A DNA stretch of 8,304 nucleotides from Rhodospirillales bacterium (GTDB taxonomy: Bacteria; Pseudomonadota; Alphaproteobacteria; Rhodospirillales_A; Casp-alpha2): NCBI GenBank assembly GCA_016763915.1, contig JAESSX010000063.1:1-8304 (forward strand), read 5' to 3'. The notes under the pieces were generated by a model. The model saw only the letters and a program-made list of their open reading frames with translations, searched no databases and was not told the origin of the DNA. Shown one piece after another: positions 1 to 6,924 of the stretch (its first letter is position 1; the number at the start of each line of letters is the position of its first letter). A program made the translations under genes and the position numbers.

Positions 1-78
1 AGCACGAAGACGGGCTGGCGGTCGCCCGGAAACTGGCCAGCAAGGCGGATGTGATTCTGGAAAACCGCCCCGGAACAG
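1..78 (+). other. Partial coding stretch in frame 3 at the window edge (broken rnr N-terminus or a CaiB-like fragment)
   Basis: Frame 3 is open from base 3 with GC-rich third positions, so it looks coding, while frame 1 (the rnr frame) has a TGA at 52-54. The peptide includes ADVILEN followed by RPGT, with one residue, usually F, absent between them. This resembles the family III (CaiB-type) CoA-transferase motif ADVxxENFRPG. A second reading is possible. Removing one C from the CCCC run at 70-73 joins this frame to RNase R, giving a plausible link of ENRPEQVLGIFE. The sequence cannot decide between a truncated neighbour fused to rnr and a one-base slip inside rnr. Assignment is weak either way. 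Confidence 0.35.
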
Positions 79-1365
79 GTGCTCGGCATTTTCGAGTCCG
101 TCGGCGGTCAAGGCCGGGTCCGCCCCACCGACCGCCGCGCGCGCGGCGAATTCGTCATCGACGCGCGTGACACCCTGGACGCCAGGCCCGGCGACCTGGT
201 CCGCGCCGAACCGTTGACGGGGCGCAGGCTGGGTTTGCGCCAGGCCCGCATCGTCGAGCGCATCGAGGCCGACGACGGCGTCCATGCCCCGTCCATGATC
301 GCCATCGCCAATTACGACCTGCCGACCCGGTTCAGCGACCAGGCCCTGAAACAAGCCGACAGGGCGGTCGCCGCCCCGCCCGAAGGGCGCGACGATTTCC
401 GCGGCATTCCGCTGGTCACCATCGACGGCCCCGACGCGCGCGATTTCGACGACGCGGTGTGGGCCGAACCCGACACCGATAAGAAGAATCCCGGCGGCTG
501 GCACTTATTGGTCGCCATCGCCGACGTGTCCTGGTACGTGCGCCCCGGCGACGCCCTGGACACCGGCGCCCATGAGCGCGGCAACTCGGTCTATTTCCCC
601 GACCGGGTGGTGCCCATGCTGCCCGAGGTTTTGTCCAACGGCTGGTGTTCGCTGGTGCCCCGGGAAGACCGCCCCTGCCTGGCGGCGCATATCTGGATCG
701 ACGCGGACGGCAACCTGCTGCGCCATCAGTTCCGCCGCGGCATCATGCGCTCCTGCGCCCGGCTGACCTACGAACAGGTCCAGCAGGCGCGCGACGGCCA
801 GGGCGACGACATCACCGGCCCCCTGACGGCGGATGTCATCGAGCCCTTGTACGGCGCCTACGCGGCGTTGCTGAAAAGCCGCAACAACCGGGGCGTTTTG
901 GAGTTGGACATGCCGGAACGCAAGGTGCTGTTGGCCGACGACGGCAGCGTCGAGGCGATTGCCGTCCGCCAGCGGCTGGACTCCCACAAACTGATCGAAG
1001 AATTCATGATCTGCGCCAACGTCGCCGCCGCAGAGGCCCTGGAAAAAGCCAAAATGCCGTGCCTCTACCGGGTTCACGACGAGCCGTCCCAGGAAAAACT
1101 GGCCGCCCTGCACGAGGTTCTGTCCGGCGTCGGCATCAGCTTCGAGAAGGGCGGCGTGGCTTCGCCGAAACGTTCAACCGGGTGCTCAAACTGGCCGCCG
1201 GCACGGCCCACGCCGAAATGGTCAACGTCATGGTGCTGCGCAGCCAGGCCCAGGCCGAATACGCGCCTCGCAACCTGGGGCATTTCGGCCTGGCGCTACG
1301 GCGCTATTGTCATTTCACCTCGCCGATCCGCCGCTATGCGGACCTATTGGTGCACCGCGCCCTGA
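79..1365 (+). CDS. rnr: Ribonuclease R, N-terminal/central fragment (cold-shock end and RNB catalytic domain), frame-broken
   Basis: This is a 3'-to-5' processive exoribonuclease of the RNase II/R (RNB) family, which degrades structured RNA. The cold-shock-like region begins at once (GIFESVGGQGRVRPTDRR). The RNB core follows, with the acidic metal site DGPDARDFDD at residues 116-125 of this reading; all four catalytic aspartates are present. Further family motifs are GNSVYFPDRVVPMLPE, ARLTYEQV and SHKLIEEFMI. The GTG at 79 lies inside the protein and is not a credible native start, because family members have roughly 150 more N-terminal residues. After about codon 1156-1158 the frame stops matching RNase R and reads nonsense to a TGA at 1363. 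The true continuation is in frame 3. The gene is either a pseudogene or carries a sequencing or assembly indel. The identity of the protein is near certain; its intactness is doubtful. Confidence 0.86.
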   Translation: MLGIFESVGGQGRVRPTDRRARGEFVIDARDTLDARPGDLVRAEPLTGRRLGLRQARIVERIEADDGVHAPSMIAIANYDLPTRFSDQALKQADRAVAAPPEGRDDFRGIPLVTIDGPDARDFDDAVWAEPDTDKKNPGGWHLLVAIADVSWYVRPGDALDTGAHERGNSVYFPDRVVPMLPEVLSNGWCSLVPREDRPCLAAHIWIDADGNLLRHQFRRGIMRSCARLTYEQVQQARDGQGDDITGPLTADVIEPLYGAYAALLKSRNNRGVLELDMPERKVLLADDGSVEAIAVRQRLDSHKLIEEFMICANVAAAEALEKAKMPCLYRVHDEPSQEKLAALHEVLSGVGISFEKGGVASPKRSTGCSNWPPARPTPKWSTSWCCAARPRPNTRLATWGISAWRYGAIVISPRRSAAMRTYWCTAP

Positions 1366-1895
1366 TCGATGCCGGCCAACTGGGCGACGGGGGCTTAAGC
1401 GGTTCCCATCCCGATCTGGCTGAGACCGGCGAGCACCTGTCGGACACCGAGCGCCGCGCGGCGCGGGCCGAACGCGACTCCGTCGATCGTTTCACCGCCG
1501 CTTATCTGGCCGATCGGGTCGGCGCCCTGTTCTTTGGGCGCATCAACGGCGTCACCCGATTCGGGCTGTTTATCACCCTCGATGAAACCGGCGCCGACGG
1601 GCTGGTCCCCATCCGCACCCTGCCCGACGATTATTATGTCCATGACGAAGGCCGCCATTCGCTCCGCGGACGGCGCCATGGCCGGCAATACCTGTTGGGG
1701 CAAATCGTCGAAATCCGCCTCGCCGAAGCCAGCCCGGTGACCGGCGGCATGATCTTTACGCTGATGGATTCAGGAACAACCGGGAATGGCCCCAAACGCA
1801 AGGGAGACAAGGGGAAGCCGCCGCGCGGCAAAAGCGGCAAGGCCAGAACCGCCAAGAAAAAAGCCGCCGCCCGAAACCGGCGCAAATCGCGGTAA
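1161..1895 (+). CDS. rnr: Ribonuclease R, C-terminal fragment (end of RNB, S1 domain, basic tail)
   Basis: This continues the same rnr gene after the frame change. Codon 1161 starts FAETFNRVL, the usual linker after the GG(V/Q) segment. It is followed by the highly conserved LRSQAQAEYAP, HFGLALRRY and HFTSPIRRYADLLVHRAL, the last containing the RNB catalytic arginine region. An S1 RNA-binding domain covers about 1521-1770 (GRINGVTRFGLFITLDETGADGLVP). A lysine/arginine-rich tail, typical of RNase R, ends at TAA 1893-1895. Read alone it has no good Shine-Dalgarno; the first usable in-frame starts are GTG 1182 and ATG 1218, both within conserved RNB sequence. Independent translation is therefore unlikely. 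Selection on codons appears intact on both sides of the break, which fits a very recent mutation or a one-base sequence error. Confidence 0.86.
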   Translation, partial: FAETFNRVLKLAAGTAHAEMVNVMVLRSQAQAEYAPRNLGHFGLALRRYCHFTSPIRRYADLLVHRALIDAGQLGDGGLSGSHPDLAETGEHLSDTERRAARAERDSVDRFTAAYLADRVGALFFGRINGVTRFGLFITLDETGADGLVPIRTLPDDYYVHDEGRHSLRGRRHGRQYLLGQIVEIRLAEASPVTGGMIFTLMDSGTTGNGPKRKGDKGKPPRGKSGKARTAKKKAAARNRRKSR

Positions 1896-1953
1896 CGGTT
1901 GCCCGAATTTTAAATTTTCGTCGTTGCCGCCCATACAGGGGGTGAAACTATAG

Positions 1954-3621
1954 GTGACGAAACGCGGAAAATATCGGACAATCCCCCGCATGAAGTACCG
2001 ATCGGGATTTTTTTATAGAAATCTAACCGGTCTTTGCGGGCTGGCGCTGGTGGTGACGGCCGCCTGTGCCCCGGTACGTGATTTCGACGCCGCCAAGTTG
2101 CCCCCGTTCTCCCAGATTAAGGCGACCGAAGTTTTCGCCGCGGGCTACGCGGGAATTTCGGAAAAATACATCGATTCCGTCAGCGTCGAGGACATCGCCA
2201 TCGAGGGGATTCGCGGCCTGGGCGCCATTGACCCCGACCTGACCGTTACCCGGGTCCTCGTGCAAAACGAACAGCCCCCGGGCAAAGAATCTGTGAACAA
2301 CACGGGCGTCGTTGTCATCCTCCACGCCGGCGGGGAAGAACTCATCCGGCTGCCCGCGCCGCCGCCCGATGACGTTAACGGCTGGGCGTCTCTGACCAGT
2401 AAAATTTCCACAACCGCGCGCAAGGCGTCTTCGGAATTTCAATCGGCCGACGTGGAAGCCGTCTATGAAGCCGTTTTCGACGGGGTTCTGTCCAATCTGG
2501 ATATTTTTTCGCGCTATGCCGGCGCCGAAATGGCCCAGCGCAACCGGAGCAAACGGGACGGCTTCGGCGGCATCGGCATTCGCTATCGGACCAGGGACGG
2601 GTTGCCCGTACTGAGCGATGTTTTACCGAAAACCCCGGCCGCGCGGGCCGGACTGCGTAAAGGCGACCGCCTGACGCAAATCGATGGCGTTGCGGTTAAG
2701 GGCTTAGGCCGGAAAAAGGTGTCGCAAATGTTACGCGGCCCGACCCACACCGAGGTAGTACTGACCTTTATCCGGCCGGACGAACACAGCCCGCGGACGG
2801 TGACCATAAAACGGGAGCATATTTTTCCGATCACCATCGCCGAAAAAACCAGCGGCGGAATCGTTACCCTGACGGTCTCAAGCTTTAACCGGGATACCGC
2901 CCGGTCGTTGTCCGAAAAACTGAAAAATGCCAGGACCGCCCTCGGCGGGGCCATGAAAGGGCTTGTCCTCGACCTGCGCGGCAATCCGGGCGGATTGCTG
3001 AAACAATCGGTCAAGGTGGCCGATCTTCTGCTGACCCAGGGACAGATCATCAGCACCCAGGGACGCCATGCCGACAGCATCCACCAATACGAAGCCGGTG
3101 GGCGGGATTTGGCCTTCGGCCTGCCGGTGGTCGTGCTGGTCGACGGAAAATCCGCGTCCGCCGCCGAAATCGTCGCCGCCGCCCTGCAGGACAGGAACCG
3201 CGCTGTGGTCATCGGCACCGCGTCCTTCGGCAAGGGCTCGGTACAAACCGTGCTTCGGCTTCCCAACGACGGCGAAATCACCCTGACCTGGTCGCGCCTG
3301 GTAGCGCCGTCGGGTTACATGTTTCACGGCCTGGGCATCCGTCCCTCTATCTGCACCAGCGGCTTCCAGGGCAGCGCCCAGACCGTCATCGACAAGGCCA
3401 TGAACAATCGCACGAAAATCGAAGACATGTTTATCGCCTGGCGCAAGCCCGGCCTTTCGGACAAGGGAAAACGCACCCGATTGCGCAATTCGTGCCCGGC
3501 GCAACGCCGCCGCAACGAACTGGAATTAAAGATTGCGAAGCGCCTGATCCTGCAGCCCGCCCTCTATGCCCGCGCGCTCGACCTGACGGCGGCCACCCAC
3601 GAGGCCCGCTTTGAAAAATAA
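1954..3621 (+). CDS. Exported S41-family (C-terminal processing) peptidase with PDZ domain, probable lipoprotein
   Basis: This is a serine protease of the CtpA/Prc family, acting in the periplasm on envelope proteins; the specific substrate is unknown. A signal sequence covers about residues 13-38 (LTGLCGLALVVTAAC), with Cys38 as a possible lipidation site, although Thr at -3 makes the lipobox imperfect. A PDZ domain spans about 203-290, starting GFGGIGIRYR. The S41 core has DLRGNPGG at 340-347, nucleophile Ser402 in SASAAE and general base Lys427 in FGKGSVQT, 25 residues apart as in E. coli Prc. At 555 residues it is longer than usual CtpA (about 440). The extra length is mainly an N-terminal region of about 150 residues. 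The GTG start has a G-rich Shine-Dalgarno at 1937-1942. ATG at 1990 would give a more ordinary signal peptide but lacks a clear ribosome site. It lies 58 bases after rnr on the same strand, so co-transcription is possible. Confidence 0.9.
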   Translation: MTKRGKYRTIPRMKYRSGFFYRNLTGLCGLALVVTAACAPVRDFDAAKLPPFSQIKATEVFAAGYAGISEKYIDSVSVEDIAIEGIRGLGAIDPDLTVTRVLVQNEQPPGKESVNNTGVVVILHAGGEELIRLPAPPPDDVNGWASLTSKISTTARKASSEFQSADVEAVYEAVFDGVLSNLDIFSRYAGAEMAQRNRSKRDGFGGIGIRYRTRDGLPVLSDVLPKTPAARAGLRKGDRLTQIDGVAVKGLGRKKVSQMLRGPTHTEVVLTFIRPDEHSPRTVTIKREHIFPITIAEKTSGGIVTLTVSSFNRDTARSLSEKLKNARTALGGAMKGLVLDLRGNPGGLLKQSVKVADLLLTQGQIISTQGRHADSIHQYEAGGRDLAFGLPVVVLVDGKSASAAEIVAAALQDRNRAVVIGTASFGKGSVQTVLRLPNDGEITLTWSRLVAPSGYMFHGLGIRPSICTSGFQGSAQTVIDKAMNNRTKIEDMFIAWRKPGLSDKGKRTRLRNSCPAQRRRNELELKIAKRLILQPALYARALDLTAATHEARFEK

Positions 3622-3674
3622 ACGGCGTTGCGGGGATTAATTCGGCTGACACAGGCCCCTAGGCGCTGTCCCGC

Positions 3675-3702
3675 TTGACAGGCGGTTTATGGATTGTATT
3701 GT
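3675..3702 (+). promoter_or_regulatory. Sigma70-type promoter for rpmG
   Basis: A perfect -35 hexamer TTGACA (3675-3680) is followed after 16 bases by TATTGT (3697-3702), which matches four of six -10 positions including the key T1, A2 and T6. Transcription would start near 3709, leaving a leader of about 65 bases before the rpmG ATG. The position, in the 152-base gap after the S41 peptidase gene, fits independent high-level expression of a ribosomal protein. Inferred from sequence only. Confidence 0.55.
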
Positions 3703-3773
3703 GCGCGCTCTGAGGTGCCTGCTGGCGTCCCGGACAGGGCTATGCAAGCCACTCACAACATTGAGATTCTAAA

Positions 3774-3941
3774 ATGGCGAAACCAAGTTCCATCCTGATC
3801 AAACTGGTCAGCTCCGCCCAGACCGGGTTTTATTACGTAACCAAGAAAAACCCGCGCACTTTGACGGAAAAAATGGAAGTCCGGAAATACGATCCGGTCG
3901 TCCGCAAGCACGTTCTGTTCAAGGAAGCGAAGATCAAGTAG
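3774..3941 (+). CDS. rpmG: 50S ribosomal protein L33
   Basis: This is a 55-residue structural protein of the large ribosomal subunit near the E site. The reading [22 protein letters not shown], followed by [20 protein letters not shown] and the ending [11 protein letters not shown], matches alphaproteobacterial L33 over its whole length. It contains no cysteines, so it is the zinc-independent form. The ATG is preceded by a short GAG ribosome site at 3763-3765. The gene has its own promoter upstream and converges with pleD. Its TAG stop sits in the loop and stem of a strong hairpin. L33 beside pleD and divK is a familiar alphaproteobacterial arrangement. The protein is complete and shows no anomalies. 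Confidence 0.97.
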   Translation: MAKPSSILIKLVSSAQTGFYYVTKKNPRTLTEKMEVRKYDPVVRKHVLFKEAKIK

Positions 3942-3949
3942 ATCTTCGC
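3927..3949. terminator. Perfect 9-bp hairpin over the rpmG stop codon, possible bidirectional terminator
   Basis: GCGAAGATC (3927-3935) and GATCTTCGC (3941-3949) are exact inverted repeats around a five-base loop, AAGTA. The rpmG stop TAG (3939-3941) spans loop and stem. There is no T-run on the + side; the - side continues TTCCTTG, which is only weakly U-rich. A second perfect six-base stem (3958-3963 with 3968-3973) follows. Sitting between the convergent ends of rpmG and pleD, the pair could end or stabilise both transcripts. The lack of a canonical U-tract keeps confidence modest. Confidence 0.4.
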
Positions 3950-4001
3950 CGTTCCCGGCCCGCGGCGGCGGGCGCCCCATCCGGAAAAACAGAGATCAAG
4001 A

Positions 4002-5408
<1,407 letters not shown>

Positions 5409-5445
5409 GGGCTGTTCCTGAGTTACATCAAGTTAGTGGGGACGA

Positions 5446-5811
5446 TCAGCTTAAAAACTTGGCCACCGTTTCAAGAAACGTCGGCACTGAAATCGGTTTG
5501 GCGATATAGCCTTCACACCCGCCTTCACGAATTTTAACTTCATCCCCCTTCATGGCGAACGCCGTCACGGCGATCACGGGAATCCCTTTCAATTCGTCAT
5601 CCGCCTTCAGCATCTTGGTGACCTCCAGACCGGAAATTTCCGGCAACTGGATATCCATGATGATCAGATCAGGGCTGTGCTCGCGGGCCAGGTCAAGAAC
5701 GTCCCGGCCATCCATGGTTTGCACCGTCTCGTAGCCATGTGCCTGCAACAGGTCATTGAACAGCTTCATGTTCAAGTCGTTATCTTCGACGATTAGGATT
5801 GTTTTCGACAT
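5446..5811 (-). CDS. divK: Single-domain response regulator DivK
   Basis: This is a cytoplasmic, polar cell-fate regulator. Phospho-DivK modulates DivJ, PleC and DivL and thereby the CckA-CtrA pathway. The 121-residue protein is a lone receiver with acidic pocket E9-D10, acceptor Asp53 ([17 protein letters not shown]), Thr83 and Lys105. The signature stretch [10 protein letters not shown] and [14 protein letters not shown] is nearly identical to Caulobacter DivK. An AGGGAA ribosome site precedes the ATG. It is first in the operon with pleD, matching the known genetic linkage. I see no convincing promoter in the upstream gap, and no TTAA-N7-TTAA CtrA box. No output domain is present or expected. 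Confidence 0.97.
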   Translation of the reverse strand: MSKTILIVEDNDLNMKLFNDLLQAHGYETVQTMDGRDVLDLAREHSPDLIIMDIQLPEISGLEVTKMLKADDELKGIPVIAVTAFAMKGDEVKIREGGCEGYIAKPISVPTFLETVAKFLS

Positions 5812-5941
5812 TGCCGTTCCCTAAAATCTCAACACACGCCCCGGTAGGCCATCGAAAGCCGCGAGGGGATTGTGTTTATTTAGATTTCCGCCATTTGAAC
5901 TCCGCGCCATCATTCGATGTTTTTCGCGATTCCCGAAATTT

Positions 5942-5970
5942 AAAAAAACGGAAAACCCCCAATTCTTCCG
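5942..5970 (-). terminator. Rho-independent terminator downstream of the Crp-type regulator
   Basis: Read on the - strand, CGGAAGA pairs with TTTTCCG (one G-U pair) around an eight-base loop, and seven consecutive T residues follow (A-run 5942-5948 on the + strand). Stem, loop and U-tract are arranged as in an intrinsic terminator. It lies about 130 bases after the regulator's stop codon and upstream of divK, so it would separate the two transcription units. Confidence 0.5.
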
Positions 5971-5984
5971 GATGATGGAGGATT

Positions 5985-6002
5985 AATTGAACCAAGTCAA
6001 TT
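5985..6002. promoter_or_regulatory. FNR/FixK-like palindrome in the divK upstream region
   Basis: AATTGA (5985-5990) and TCAATT (5997-6002) are exact inverted arms separated by six bases, containing the TTGA-N6-TCAA core of FNR, FixK and ANR binding sites. It lies 98 bases beyond the Crp-type regulator's stop and about 175 bases before the divK start. The rest of the 288-base gap 5812-6099 holds a terminator and no gene I can support. The regulator next door has CRP-like rather than FNR-like recognition residues, so it is not an obvious ligand for this site. The site is a sequence match only. Confidence 0.35.
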
Positions 6003-6099
6003 TGTTACGATGCCTTGGAAAAGACCTCACGGTCCTCCATTCGCGCGCCGTATCGCATTCAGTTTCGCGGGTGATACAGACAAAGGCCAGCGTCGGGGA

Positions 6100-6798
6100 C
6101 TATTCACCCCGGACTTCTTCGACCATGTCGCTGAGCAGGTCCACATCCAGCACCACAAGGGCTTCCTTCTGGCGTTCGACGACGTCGCGACGGGCCAGAT
6201 CGTTGAGAACGCGGGCGACGGTTTCGCGGGTTGTCGAGGCCCGGCTGGCAATATCGCTGTGCACGGGAATCGGCGATATTTCCGCCGTGTTGTCATCGCC
6301 TAAGTGCCCCTTGGCCAGACGTAACAGGTCCGCCTGGACCCTGTTGTTGGCGGCCAGGGTGCTCAGGTCCATGATGCGGTCGGTTGAGGTTCGCACGACC
6401 CGCGCCAGGACTTTCATGACCTTAAGCGCAATGGAAGGATGTTTTTCCAGAAGCGGCAGAAACCGTTCCTGGGGCAACGCCGCAATCAGACAGTCGGTCA
6501 GGGCCATGACGCTGGCCGAACGGGGTTCGCCGTCCAGGGCGGCCAATTCGCCGAAATAGCCCCCCGCCGTCATATCGTCCAGGGCGATTTCGCGCCCGGA
6601 CAGAGAATAGTTCACGACGCGGACGGCGCCGCTGACGACAAAGAAAACGTCCGTGGTTTCGCTTTGCCGGTCGATGATCTGTTCGTGGGAGGCATAGCGC
6701 CTGAAACTGCTGGCCTCTTCGATTTTTTTCAGATCGCCGGGGTTCAGGTCCACCAACAGTTCGATACCGGAAAGGTTTTTCAATTCCTGATCAGACAC
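6100..6798 (-). CDS. Crp/Fnr-family transcriptional regulator, probably cAMP-responsive
   Basis: This is a DNA-binding homodimer of 232 residues that senses a cyclic nucleotide. The N-terminal beta-roll (about 10-120) carries a phosphate-binding cassette, GELAALDGEPRSASV at 83-97, in which Glu84, Arg93 and Ser94 correspond to the cAMP contacts of E. coli CRP. Thr137-Ser138 in the long helix match CRP Thr127-Ser128. The C-terminal winged helix has recognition sequence RETVAR at 191-196, equivalent to CRP R180-E181-R185. This predicts a TGTGA-type half site rather than the FNR TTGAT type. There are no N-terminal cysteines for an iron-sulfur cluster. The start is GTG, with GGGGA seven bases upstream; no good ATG alternative exists. 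It lies 126 bases after the gamma-glutamyltransferase gene on the same strand, and its target genes cannot be read from this window. Confidence 0.9.
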   Translation of the reverse strand: MSDQELKNLSGIELLVDLNPGDLKKIEEASSFRRYASHEQIIDRQSETTDVFFVVSGAVRVVNYSLSGREIALDDMTAGGYFGELAALDGEPRSASVMALTDCLIAALPQERFLPLLEKHPSIALKVMKVLARVVRTSTDRIMDLSTLAANNRVQADLLRLAKGHLGDDNTAEISPIPVHSDIASRASTTRETVARVLNDLARRDVVERQKEALVVLDVDLLSDMVEEVRGE

Positions 6799-6924
6799 AA
6801 TCAGTTCCCCGTCCCCTGAATACTTGAAGTTTTCATCGTTTTTTTATTCGGCTCCAATGTTAGAGAGTTTTGCCGCCAAAGGCGAGTACAAGGCGATGCG
6901 CCCGGATAAGTTTTAACGGCGCCA

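Noticed and set aside
505..1113. A long - strand open frame of 202 codons opposite rnr
   Set aside because: It is the mirror of a high-GC coding frame. The + strand reading has unmistakable RNase R motifs, and the antisense protein has no recognisable features.
5821..5913. A 30-codon - strand ORF (double ATG start) ending nine bases before the divK start, resembling a leader peptide
   Set aside because: There is no ribosome site at sensible spacing, no recognisable sequence and no attenuator downstream; an ORF this short is expected by chance.
5928..5932. GANTC (CcrM methylation) site upstream of divK, suggesting cell-cycle control
   Set aside because: GANTC also occurs at many other places in the window, inside and outside genes (for example near 52, 485, 1767, 2174 and 3764), so one copy is not informative.
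5987..6559. A + strand ORF of 190 codons starting TTG behind a good GGAGG
   Set aside because: Most of it is antisense to the well-supported Crp-type gene, and its serine/arginine/threonine-rich composition is that of a shadow frame. Its first bases also coincide with the palindrome at 5985-6002.
6825..6848. Short inverted repeat TGAA-GTT-TTCA followed by seven T on the + strand, resembling a terminator
   Set aside because: The stem is only four base pairs, and no + strand gene ends there; on the - strand it is simply the A-rich leader of the Crp-type gene.
6901..6924. GCGCC/GGCGC inverted repeat just after the gamma-glutamyltransferase stop, considered as a terminator
   Set aside because: It has a five-base stem with a 14-base loop and no U-tract; it is too weak to call.
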